This document shows, one piece after another, positions 44,015 through 52,266 of a stretch of DNA of 64,000 bases; positions within the stretch are counted from its first letter, which is position 1, and each line of letters opens with the position of its first letter. The position numbers were made by a program, and so were the translations under genes. The stretch lies in the NCBI RefSeq assembly GCF_002902945.1, contig NZ_CP026101.1, positions 3,472,001-3,536,000 on the forward strand. The letters are read 5' to 3'. The stretch is from Paraburkholderia caribensis. GTDB lineage: Bacteria > Pseudomonadota > Gammaproteobacteria > Burkholderiales > Burkholderiaceae. Under the pieces are notes generated by a model, which saw nothing but the letters and a program-made list of their open reading frames with translations, was not told the origin of the DNA and did no database searches.

Positions 44015-44581
44015 TCACTGGATGTCGGTGCCGCTCACGCCGGCGGGCAATGCCTGCGGCAGATAGGCCTGGCCGGAGAACGCGCCCATGTGGCCGCCCG
44101 AATGCACGACGAGTCCGCTGTCCTGCACGATGCCCGGGCCGTGGCCGCCGCCGCGCAGTTGACGCGCGCTGGTCACGCCTGCCACGTATTGCGGGAAGTA
44201 GCTGCCGAGCAGCTCGGACAGATTGGGCATTTGCGGCCCGCTCCATGCGAGGCCGAACACGCTGCCCGCCGCCGAGATGTACTCGCGGATCACCGTGCCG
44301 TTGCCGAGCGTCGTTTGCCGGACGGTGTATGACGCCGATGCGCCGGTCGAGGAAGAGGGTGTTGCGGCCCCCGAACTGGCGGATGACGCGCTGCGCATCA
44401 CTGCAATGCCATTCGACGATGGCGCGGCAATGGTGCGGGTGGTAGCGCTGGACCCTGCGGGCGGCGCCATTGGATCTCCGCCTAGCGCGGCGTTCGCGGG
44501 TAGGGGAACGAGCAGGACGGGCAGCGAGCAGCAGAATCCCAGAGCTGAAGCAAACACAGCACGGCTGAAGCGGATCAACAT
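44015..44581 (-). CDS. DUF2844-family exported protein
   Basis: A 188-residue protein with signal peptide (FASALGFCCSLPVLLVPLPANAALGG), a Ser/Ala/Thr-rich linker and a conserved part (YTVRQTTLGNGTVIREYISAAGSVFGLAWSGPQMPNLSELLGSYF). The ATG was chosen because GGGAGG precedes it and the signal peptide begins there. Function unknown; it commonly travels with DUF3443, as here. The 250 bases upstream, before repeat F, show no further gene. Confidence 0.8.
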   Translation of the reverse strand: MLIRFSRAVFASALGFCCSLPVLLVPLPANAALGGDPMAPPAGSSATTRTIAAPSSNGIAVMRSASSASSGAATPSSSTGASASYTVRQTTLGNGTVIREYISAAGSVFGLAWSGPQMPNLSELLGSYFPQYVAGVTSARQLRGGGHGPGIVQDSGLVVHSGGHMGAFSGQAYLPQALPAGVSGTDIQ

Positions 44582-44831
44582 GGTTGTGAGCCTCCCACCA
44601 TCGACAGCGGACAATGCCCGCAATTCGCGGGCCCGGCTTGTTGATTCAGGGAGCAAGCGGCACGGCGCGTGCTGATGCGCGTTATGCGTAATGGGGCGTC
44701 GATCGCGTCGCGGGACTGTCTTCGCCTGTCTCCCTTATGGGTAGTATGACAGTGGTTTGTGTCTGTGACGGGTTTTTGGGTTTCTTGTCTGCGACGCTGT
44801 TTGGTTTGGTTTTGCTTTTGCTTTTGCTTTT

Positions 44832-45490
44832 GCTGGCATCCGCGAATTGTTAGCGCGCTTCACGCGTCGCCCCTGTGCGGGGCGGCACCTACTTTTCTTT
44901 GCCGCCGCAAAGAAAAGTAGGCAAAAGAAAGCGGCTCACACCGCCAATTCTTGACGTTTACCCACGGGCCCCCAACGTCCCCACCCTTCACACGGCAACG
45001 CCCTTGTTCGTGTGCGTTGCCAACGCTTCGAACTGGCGCCTCACCCGCTTCAGACTCCCGTACAAAGGCCAGCGGCAGCGAACGGTATGGGCCGCCCAGG
45101 TGGCAAACTGTGTGTAGGTTGTCGCGTCGTATGGCTTGGCGCTCTTACAGGGTGGGACGCGTGCGCTATCGGTCCGGAGTGAGGCGTGCGAGGCACCACG
45201 GCCTACACACAGTTTGCCACCTGGGCGGCGGTAGACTGTCTGGCGCGGCGTGCTGAAAAGCGGGGGCGTGAAGCGGGTGAGGCGCTCATTCAGAGCGTTG
45301 GCAACGAACGTGGGTCACGTGATTGCCGTGTGAAGCGTAAGAACCTTTGGGGGCCCTCAGGCAAGAATTAGCGCTGGCGGTGTGAGCCGCTTTCTTTTGC
45401 CTACTTTTCTTTGCGGCGGCAAAGAAAAGTAGGTGCCGCCCCGCACAGGGGCGACGCGTGAAGCACGCTAGCGAATCGCGGATGCCAGCG
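44832..45490 (+). repeat. Nested inverted-repeat element, copy F
   Basis: 659 bp between cheZ (stop 95 bp away) and the DUF2844 gene. Ends GCTGGCATCCGCG, GC hairpin, 34-base palindrome and a perfect inner pair (45091-45118 and 45202-45229). Both end arms share the copy-specific CTTCACGCG. On the right an extra GCGGATGCCAGCGC module and a GTCGCAGACAAACCAAAAACC tract follow. Confidence 0.92.
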
Positions 45491-45584
45491 AAAGCAAAAG
45501 CAAAACGCGGATGCCAGCGCAAACCCCGGCAGACCACCCCGCGTCGCAGACAAACCAAAAACCAAACCCAAACCAAAACCCAAA

Positions 45585-46304
45585 TCAAAACCCGAGACTA
45601 GCCAGCAGATCATCAACCTGCCCCTGATCCTGCACAACATCGGCCTTACCTTCAGGATTAATCTGCGGCCCATTCAGCAAACTTTCCGGACTCCCCGTCG
45701 GAGAAATCGCCTCATGCTGCGCCTCGGCAACAAGCTGCTGCGCCGTAGCAGCAAACTGCTCCCGCCGCTCGGCGGCGATATTGTCGATCAGCACCCCGAG
45801 CAACTGCTGCTCGATCAGATAAACAACATCCGTGATCTTCTTGATCACCTGCCCCGTCAGATCCTGAAAGTCCTGCGCCATCATGATCTCGAGCATCTGC
45901 GCGTTGGTCGCAGTCGTCACCTCCGGCACCCCGCGGAGAAAAGTCCGCGTGTCGTTCATCAGCGCCCGCACTTCCTCACGCTCGATGGGCGCCGCATACC
46001 ACTGCTCCCAACGCGCGTCGAGTTCCGCCGCATCCTGCTGCAACTGCTCCTGCATCGGCTTCGCCACTTCGAGCGCCGACAGCACGCGCTCGGCCGCCTG
46101 CTCGGTCATCGTCGCGATGTACTTCAGACGGTCGCGAGCATCCGGCACCGCCTCCGCCGCGCGCTCGACATGCTTGTCGATCCCCAGCTCGCGCATCGAA
46201 TCGCGCAGCGTGCGCGTCAACTGTCCAATGCGCGCAAGGATGCGGTCGGTGGCGAGGTCGGTGCCGTCTTCTCTCGCGCCCTGCTCGTCGATGGGTGGGT
46301 TCAC
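45585..46304 (-). CDS. cheZ: CheZ, CheY-P phosphatase
   Basis: Removes phosphate from CheY. The 239-residue product is a long helical protein with the active-site helix LEIMMAQDFQDLTGQVIKKI (D-x-x-D-x-x-x-Q pattern) and the C-terminal CheY-binding tail VDDLLASLGF. It starts one base after the cheY stop. It is the last gene of the che operon, and its 3' end is G+T-rich on the coding strand next to element F. Confidence 0.96.
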   Translation of the reverse strand: MNPPIDEQGAREDGTDLATDRILARIGQLTRTLRDSMRELGIDKHVERAAEAVPDARDRLKYIATMTEQAAERVLSALEVAKPMQEQLQQDAAELDARWEQWYAAPIEREEVRALMNDTRTFLRGVPEVTTATNAQMLEIMMAQDFQDLTGQVIKKITDVVYLIEQQLLGVLIDNIAAERREQFAATAQQLVAEAQHEAISPTGSPESLLNGPQINPEGKADVVQDQGQVDDLLASLGF

Positions 46305-46305
46305 G

Positions 46306-46701
46306 TCAGCTCCCGGTTTTTGCCATCTTCTCGAGAATCTTGTTGAGCTTCTCGTCGAGCGTCGCAGCCGTGAACGGCTTCACCACATAGCCACTTGCGC
46401 CAGCCTGAGCCGCCGCAATGATGTTCTCCTTCTTCGATTCGGCCGTCACCATCAGCACCGGCAGGTGCGAGAGCGTCGCGTCCGCGCGGATCTCCTTCAA
46501 CATCGCCAGGCCGTCCAGGTTCGGCATGTTCCAGTCCGAAATCACGAACTCGTACGCACCGCTGCGCAGACGCGCAAGACCCGCCGCGCCGTCTTCCGCT
46601 TCGTCGACGTTCGAGTAACCCAGTTCCTTCAACAGATTGCGAACGATCCGGCGCATCGTCGGAAAGTCGTCCACAACCAGAATCTTCATTCCCTTATCCA
46701 T
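46306..46701 (-). CDS. cheY: CheY, response regulator for the motor switch
   Basis: A 131-residue single receiver domain with all catalytic residues: Asp11-Asp12 pair, phospho-acceptor Asp56 (VISDWNMPN), Thr86, Tyr105 and Lys108 (GYVVKPF). It is close to the enteric CheY that binds FliM. The start MDKGMKIL was chosen because AAGGA lies about eight bases upstream; a frame seven codons longer is unlikely. Directly coupled to cheZ, which supports it as the CheZ-regulated motor CheY. Confidence 0.96.
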   Translation of the reverse strand: MDKGMKILVVDDFPTMRRIVRNLLKELGYSNVDEAEDGAAGLARLRSGAYEFVISDWNMPNLDGLAMLKEIRADATLSHLPVLMVTAESKKENIIAAAQAGASGYVVKPFTAATLDEKLNKILEKMAKTGS

Positions 46702-46775
46702 TTCCTGTTCCTTTTTCCCCAATCCAGATCGTGCGGTGGTCTTCGGCTTATCTCAATTTTGCGCCGAGGCTCGCA

Positions 46776-47888
46776 TCATACGCGTTGAACGCGATCGCCC
46801 ATTGCGGACAAACGTGTCATCACGCGCCGACTCATTTCCGACAGCGACGCGATTTCGTCCGCGGCGCCCATCGCGATCGCCTCGCGCGGCATGCCGAACA
46901 CGATGCAGCTCGCTTCGTCCTGCGCGAGCGTGTACGCACCCGCTTTCCTCATGTCCAGCAGACCCGCTGCGCCGTCGCGTCCCATGCCCGTGAGAATCAC
47001 GCCGACCGCGTTCTTCCCCGCATGCTGCGCCGCCGAGCGGAACAACACATCGACAGACGGACGATGCCGGTTGACCGGCGGGTCGTCTGACAGATGCGCA
47101 ATATAGTTGGCCCCACTACGGGCGAGCAACAGGTGAGCGTGGCCGGGTGCGATATACGCATGACCGGGCAGCACGCGTTCGCCGTGCTCTGCCTCTTTAA
47201 CGGTAATCCGGCACAAACCATTAAGGCGTTGCGCAAAAGATTTTGTGAAACCGGGCGGCATGTGTTGCGCGATGAGCACAGCGGGCGCATCGGGCGGCAG
47301 CGGCACGAGCACTTCGCGAATCGCTTCCGTGCCGCCCGTCGACGCGCCGACGATGATCAGCTTTTCCGTCGACACGAGCGGATTGTTGAAGAGCGGCGCA
47401 GGCGACGCGGCATGCGCGGCGGCGCCCGGGTGCCCGGCGGCCGCTGCAGCATGCTGCACGGGCGCGGCCTGGCGCACGCGCGCGCGGGCTGCCGCGCGGA
47501 TCTTGTCGGCGAGTTTTTCCGAGTAGTCGAGCATGCCGTCGCGAATGCCGACTTTCGGCTTCGTCACGAAATCGACGGCGCCGAGTTCGAGCGCGCGCAG
47601 CGTGATTTCCGAGCCGCGCTCGGTCAGCGACGACACCATCACGACAGGCATCGGACGCAGGCGCATCAGCTTCTCGAGAAAGTCGAGGCCGTCCATGCGC
47701 GGCATTTCGACGTCGAGCGTCAACACGTCCGGATTGTGTTGCTTGATGAGGTCTCGCGCGACGAGGGGATCGGGCGCGGTGGCGACGACCGTCATGTCGG
47801 GTTGCGAATTGATGATTTCCGTCATCAGGCTACGAATCAACGCCGAATCATCGACGCACAATACTTTGATCTTTTGCACGGTGCTCAC
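46776..47888 (-). CDS. cheB: CheB, receptor methylesterase/glutaminase
   Basis: Adaptation enzyme that demethylates or deamidates chemoreceptors. The N-terminal receiver has Asp59 (LTLDVEMPRMDG). The C-terminal esterase carries the catalytic triad motifs VGASTGGTEAI (Ser), AQHMPPGFT (His) and MGRDGAAGLLDM (Asp). A linker rich in Ala/His/Gly joins the domains. The start overlaps the cheD stop by four bases. Confidence 0.97.
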   Translation of the reverse strand: MSTVQKIKVLCVDDSALIRSLMTEIINSQPDMTVVATAPDPLVARDLIKQHNPDVLTLDVEMPRMDGLDFLEKLMRLRPMPVVMVSSLTERGSEITLRALELGAVDFVTKPKVGIRDGMLDYSEKLADKIRAAARARVRQAAPVQHAAAAAGHPGAAAHAASPAPLFNNPLVSTEKLIIVGASTGGTEAIREVLVPLPPDAPAVLIAQHMPPGFTKSFAQRLNGLCRITVKEAEHGERVLPGHAYIAPGHAHLLLARSGANYIAHLSDDPPVNRHRPSVDVLFRSAAQHAGKNAVGVILTGMGRDGAAGLLDMRKAGAYTLAQDEASCIVFGMPREAIAMGAADEIASLSEMSRRVMTRLSAMGDRVQRV

Positions 47889-48685
47889 GCCTCCTCTACT
47901 GTCCTGGCGTTATTTGGTTGGGCCGGGCGCCCGGTGGCGCCAAATAGTTCGATACGCGGTTTCGCGCCAGCCGGGCGCGCGGCGCCCGTTCCCGAAGCCT
48001 GGTTGGCTCCCGCCGATCCGCCCGAGCCAAACAGCTCGATGCGCGGCTTCGCGGCAGCGGGCGACGAAAACAACTCGACGCGCGCGCGTGCTTTCGCGAG
48101 CCGCTCGGCGCGCTCTTCGGCCGATTGCCGGGCGAGCGCCTGTTCGCGTTCCGCGACGCCTTCTTCCTGCTGAAGACGCAGCTTCTTCACCATCACCTGA
48201 CCGGTGCGCGGCATGAACGCGACCTTGCGCGGATGCTTGCCTTCCAAGTCCTCGGCGACGATGCGGATTTTTTCGAGCGCAAGGTAACGGCGCACGAACT
48301 CGGAGTTGCGGTCGCCGATGTTCATCGTCGTCATACCGGCCAGCACGGCCGCCCCGCCGAACACCTTCGCTTCGAAGCGCTCGCGCCGTCCACCCGCCTT
48401 GATCAGCTCGTTGATCAGCACTTCCATGGCGTACGCGCCGTAGCGCATCGAGTCGGACGCGGCTTGCGCGACGTCTGCGCCATCGTCGGGCAGCATGAAG
48501 TGATTCATGCCGCCGATGCCCGCCGTGCGGTCCTGGATGCAGGCCGCCACGCACGAGCCGAGCACGGTGACGAGCACCATGTCTTCGCTCGTCGTGTAGA
48601 ACTCGTTCGGCAACAGCTTCACGCCGGGGCGCTGGAAGTGATTGTCGTAATACAGGTTGGTTGCGATCGGCAGGGTGCTGCTCAT
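47885..48685 (-). CDS. cheD: CheD, receptor glutamine deamidase
   Basis: Deamidates receptor glutamines and tunes CheA activation. The core has the catalytic Cys in LVTVLGSCVAACIQD and the His in GGMNHFMLPD, with FEAKVFGGAAVL and GDRNSEFVRRYL typical of CheD. At 266 residues it is longer than the family norm (about 160-200): the last 80 residues are Arg/Ala/Glu-rich with three copies of a KPRIELFG-type motif. Stop and start codons overlap with cheB and cheR. Confidence 0.95.
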   Translation of the reverse strand: MSSTLPIATNLYYDNHFQRPGVKLLPNEFYTTSEDMVLVTVLGSCVAACIQDRTAGIGGMNHFMLPDDGADVAQAASDSMRYGAYAMEVLINELIKAGGRRERFEAKVFGGAAVLAGMTTMNIGDRNSEFVRRYLALEKIRIVAEDLEGKHPRKVAFMPRTGQVMVKKLRLQQEEGVAEREQALARQSAEERAERLAKARARVELFSSPAAAKPRIELFGSGGSAGANQASGTGAARPAGAKPRIELFGATGRPAQPNNARTVEEA

Positions 48686-49620
48686 GCTGGCACCCCGCTC
48701 GTTGCACGTTGCGCCGCACGGCCGGCAGCCGTCGCGGTGCCGCCATCGCGTGTCAGTTCATAGACGGTCTGTCCGCGCAGACGGAACGCCTGCGTGACGT
48801 AGGTGAAGTTTTCCGAATGCCCGGCGAACAGCAGGCCGCCCGGCTTCACGAGCGGCTCGAAGCGCGACAGCACCTGCCCCTGCGTCGGCTTGTCGAAGTA
48901 AATCATCACGTTGCGGCAGAAGATCGCGTCGAACTGCGTGTTCAGCCGGTAATCGCGATCCGTCAGGTTCAGTTGTTCGAAGCGGATCATCGCGCGCACT
49001 TCGGGACGCACCTTCACCATGCCCGCGTGCGCGCCCGTACCCTTCAGAAAGAAGCGCTTGAGCCGTTCCGGCGACAGATGCTTGACCTGGTCGAACTGGT
49101 ACATGCCCGCTTCGCCCTTCGCGAGCACCTGCGTGTCGATGTCGGTGGCGAGCACCGTCGCCTGGCGCGCGGCATGGTCGCCGAGCGCTTCGATCAGCGT
49201 CATCGCGATCGAATACGGCTCCTCGCCCGTCGATGCCGCCGAGCACCACACCGACACGGGCGCCGGCCGGCGCGCAACGAAGTCCGCGAGGATCGGAAAG
49301 TGATGCGCTTCGCGAAAGAACGCGGTGAGGTTGGTCGTGAGCGCGTTCGTGAAGGCTTCCCACTCGGCGGGATCGTTGTCCGCCTCGAGCATGTCGAGAT
49401 ACTGGCGGAACGAGTCGAGCCCGCGCGCCCGCAGCCGCCGGGCGAGACGGCTGTACGCCATGTCGCGCTTGTGGTCGGACAGCGAAATGCCTGCGCTGCG
49501 ATGAATCAGTTCACGAATCCGCGCGAAATCCGCCGAAGTGAACTCGAAGTCGCGTGCCTGTTCGCCGGATCTTCCCGGCTCTGCCCGCTCAGGGCGTGAT
49601 TGCGCGCGCGTTGCCATCAT
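48682..49620 (-). CDS. cheR: CheR, receptor methyltransferase
   Basis: Methylates receptor glutamates using S-adenosylmethionine. SAM-binding motif VWCSAASTGEEPYSIAM, the N-terminal helical domain (SADFARIRELIHRSAGISL) and the C-terminal IFCRNVMIYFDKPTQ are all clear. The start was set at the MMATRAQS Met pair, preceded by GGAAG, giving 312 residues; the frame is open further upstream. A 248-bp gap separates it from the receptor gene. Confidence 0.95.
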   Translation of the reverse strand: MMATRAQSRPERAEPGRSGEQARDFEFTSADFARIRELIHRSAGISLSDHKRDMAYSRLARRLRARGLDSFRQYLDMLEADNDPAEWEAFTNALTTNLTAFFREAHHFPILADFVARRPAPVSVWCSAASTGEEPYSIAMTLIEALGDHAARQATVLATDIDTQVLAKGEAGMYQFDQVKHLSPERLKRFFLKGTGAHAGMVKVRPEVRAMIRFEQLNLTDRDYRLNTQFDAIFCRNVMIYFDKPTQGQVLSRFEPLVKPGGLLFAGHSENFTYVTQAFRLRGQTVYELTRDGGTATAAGRAAQRATSGVPA

Positions 49621-49852
49621 GATGTCTTCCGTCTGCCATAAGGAGCGCCGCACCGCCCGTCGATCCCGCCAATGCCGCTGTTGCCGTCGATACTGCTTGC
49701 GATGTTGCATGCGCCGTCGTCAGCGCTGCGGCCTTCTGTTCTACCTGTTCCCACTGCACTGCCAGCGGCCCGGTCCAGCCTGCCGCACGCGCGCCTTCAC
49801 GACGCGTCGCGCTGAAACGTCCATCGCGGGACGATGTGCCGGAAGTCCGCAT
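49589..49852 (-). CDS. Possible small protein between mcp and cheR
   Basis: An 87-codon frame starts 16 bases after the receptor gene stop, behind GAAGGACG, and ends inside the start of cheR. It has an Ala/Thr-rich second half and no recognised domain. Third-position GC is about 65 percent, clearly lower than in the neighbouring genes, so coding is doubtful. It could instead simply be the spacer of the operon. Confidence 0.25.
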   Translation of the reverse strand: MRTSGTSSRDGRFSATRREGARAAGWTGPLAVQWEQVEQKAAALTTAHATSQAVSTATAALAGSTGGAALLMADGRHHDGNARAITP

Positions 49853-49868
49853 CTCGATCCATCGTCCT

Positions 49869-51656
49869 TCAGAACGTTTCCCAGTCGGCATCCGACGTGG
49901 CTGCCACAGCCGCCTGGCGCGGCGCGGGTTCAGCCGCCGCGGCACTCGCCTTGCGCGCCACCGGTTCGGCGCGCGGGTGCGCTGCCGCTTCCGGCTTCGC
50001 GACGGCAGGTTGCGCGTGAACCGGCTTCGCGTGAGCGACGGCCGCCTTCACGCGGCTCTTCGCCGTGTTGGCCGTCGGTAGCGTCTTCGTTGCCTGCTGC
50101 GCGCCGCTCACGCGCCACTGTCCGATCACCGTCTGCAGCGAGCGCGTCTGCTCTTCGAGCGACGCCGCCGCAGCGGCAGCCTGTTCGACCAGCGCCGCAT
50201 TCTGCTGCGTCACTTCGTCCATCTGCACGACGGCGCGGTTGACCTGTTCGATGCCGCCCGATTGCTCTTCCGACGCCGCGCTGATCTCGCCCATGATGTC
50301 CGTCACGCGGCGCACGGCCTGCACGATCTCGTCCATCGTCGTGCCGGCGCGGCCGACGAGCGCCGAGCCGCTCTGGACCTTGTCGACCGAGTCGCCGATC
50401 AGTTCCTTGATTTCCTTCGCCGCGCTCGCGCTGCGTTGCGCGAGGCTGCGCACTTCGCCTGCGACGACCGCGAAGCCGCGTCCCTGTTCACCGGCGCGGG
50501 CCGCTTCGACGGCTGCGTTCAGCGCGAGGATGTTGGTCTGGAAAGCAATGCCTTCGATCACGCTGATGATATCGACGACCTTGTTCGAGCTGGTCGCGAT
50601 ACCCTGCATCGTGCTCACCACCTGACCCACTACTTCGCCGCCGCGCGTCGCAATGTCCGACGCGTTGACGGCCAGCTGGCTCGCCTGACGCGCGTTGTCG
50701 GCGTTCTGCTTCACGGTGCCCGTCAGCTGCTCCATGCTCGACGCCGTTTCCTGTAGCGACGCGGCCTGCTGCTCGGTGCGCTGCGACAGGTCCGTGTTGC
50801 CCATGGCGATTTCGCGCGCACCCGTGTCGATCGACTCGACGCTCGTATGCACCGACCGGATCATGGTCGACAGGCTGTCCTGCATCACCTTGACGGCCTT
50901 GAACAGGCGGCCGATCTCATTGGTGCCCGACGCATCCACCTGTTGCGACAGGTCGCCCTTCGCGATGCGCTCGAAGCAGGTAATGGCATTATCCAGCGGC
51001 TGCACGATCATGCCGCGCATCGCGAAGCGGAGCGCCACTACCAGCACCAGCGCCACCACGATGACGCCGATAATCGCCGCGCGCAGCATCGACATCTGCG
51101 CGACGGTGTCCGCCTGCTGCTGTTCGGCGTGTGCCTGCAATGCCTTGGCGACGGGCGATGCCGCGTTGTCGTAGGCGACGAACATCGGGCTGATCTTCGT
51201 GTCGGCGATCGCGTGATAGCCGGACAGATCGCTGGCGCGCAGCGCCGTGAACTCGGGGTTCACGCCGTCGTTGATGAGCGCCGTGCGCTTCGCGACCACG
51301 GCGTCGATCAGCGACTGATCGATGCCATTCTTCGGCGTATTCAGAAACGCCTGCCAGCTTTCGTTCGATTTGCCGAGCAGTTCGGCTGCGCGGTCGAGCA
51401 CCTGCTTCGATTGCTCGATCTCGCCTGCCGCCGTCAGCGCGTTGACGCGGTCGAGCGACAGGCGCGAGCGCAGCAGGAACGAACCCGAGTCGTTCAGCGT
51501 GCGGATCGCGACCATGTCGCCGTGCGCCATGCTGTCGAGCGCGTCGCCCGAACGGCTCAGCGCGGTGAGCCCGAGCGCCCCGACGATCACCGTCAGCCCA
51601 ACGAGAATGATCCCCACGACGGTCAGCGTCGTCCGGATCGACCATCTGCTCAGCAT
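49869..51656 (-). CDS. Methyl-accepting chemotaxis protein (Tar/Tsr-like)
   Basis: Inner-membrane chemoreceptor of 595 residues. First membrane helix at about residues 9-30 (LTVVGIILVGLTVIVGALGL), a four-helix-bundle-type periplasmic domain (TarH-like, SRSGDALDSMAHGDMVAIR..), second helix around 190-212, a HAMP domain and the signalling domain with hairpin tip IEGIAFQTNILALNAAVEAARAGEQGRGF. It ends in DWETF, close to the NWETF pentapeptide that tethers CheR and CheB in high-abundance receptors. The ligand cannot be told from sequence. It lies between cheW and cheR. Confidence 0.95.
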   Translation of the reverse strand: MLSRWSIRTTLTVVGIILVGLTVIVGALGLTALSRSGDALDSMAHGDMVAIRTLNDSGSFLLRSRLSLDRVNALTAAGEIEQSKQVLDRAAELLGKSNESWQAFLNTPKNGIDQSLIDAVVAKRTALINDGVNPEFTALRASDLSGYHAIADTKISPMFVAYDNAASPVAKALQAHAEQQQADTVAQMSMLRAAIIGVIVVALVLVVALRFAMRGMIVQPLDNAITCFERIAKGDLSQQVDASGTNEIGRLFKAVKVMQDSLSTMIRSVHTSVESIDTGAREIAMGNTDLSQRTEQQAASLQETASSMEQLTGTVKQNADNARQASQLAVNASDIATRGGEVVGQVVSTMQGIATSSNKVVDIISVIEGIAFQTNILALNAAVEAARAGEQGRGFAVVAGEVRSLAQRSASAAKEIKELIGDSVDKVQSGSALVGRAGTTMDEIVQAVRRVTDIMGEISAASEEQSGGIEQVNRAVVQMDEVTQQNAALVEQAAAAAASLEEQTRSLQTVIGQWRVSGAQQATKTLPTANTAKSRVKAAVAHAKPVHAQPAVAKPEAAAHPRAEPVARKASAAAAEPAPRQAAVAATSDADWETF

Positions 51657-51699
51657 TGTTGTACTCCCTGATTGCCTGAAGATGCCTGAAGATGATTCG

Positions 51700-52239
51700 T
51701 TACTTGCCCAGCGTTTCCGTCAGCGACATTTCCCGGCTGGTCATCAGCTTTTCGATGTCCATCAGGATCAGCATGCGGCCGTCGACCGTGCCGAGGCCCG
51801 TCAGATACTCCGCCGTCAGCGTCGCGCCGAATTCCGGCGCGGGCATGATCTGGTCGGTCGCGAGCGTCAGCACGTCCGACACGCCGTCCACGACCATGCC
51901 GACCACGCGGCCCGCAACGTTCAGAATGATCACCACCGTCTGATGGTCGTACTCGACGCGACCGAGGTGGAACTTGATGCGCATGTCGACGATCGGCACG
52001 ATGATGCCGCGCAGATTGATGACGCCCTTGATGAACTCCGGCGCATTCGCGATCCGCGTCACGCTGTCGTAGCCGCGGATTTCCTGCACCTTCAGGATGT
52101 CGATGCCGTACTCTTCGGCGCCGAGCGTGAAGATCAGGAATTCCTGACCACTCGCGTCGGCTTGCGCGTCGCGGCGGCCGATCGAACCGGCTACGCCGTT
52201 CGAATTGATGGATTGGACTTCTGCCACGTTAGCCCCCAA
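51700..52239 (-). CDS. cheW: CheW, receptor-kinase coupling protein
   Basis: Scaffold joining receptors to CheA. The SH3-like CheW fold is seen in EFLIFTLGAEEYGIDILKVQEIRGYDSVTRIANAPEFIKGVINLRGIIVPIVDMR and VVDGVSDVLTLATDQIMPAPEF. A 28-residue leader precedes it, slightly longer than in enteric CheW. It follows cheA after 27 bp. Confidence 0.97.
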   Translation of the reverse strand: MGANVAEVQSINSNGVAGSIGRRDAQADASGQEFLIFTLGAEEYGIDILKVQEIRGYDSVTRIANAPEFIKGVINLRGIIVPIVDMRIKFHLGRVEYDHQTVVIILNVAGRVVGMVVDGVSDVLTLATDQIMPAPEFGATLTAEYLTGLGTVDGRMLILMDIEKLMTSREMSLTETLGK

Positions 52240-52266
52240 ACGGTTGGGATGAGTTGAATTTCAGTT

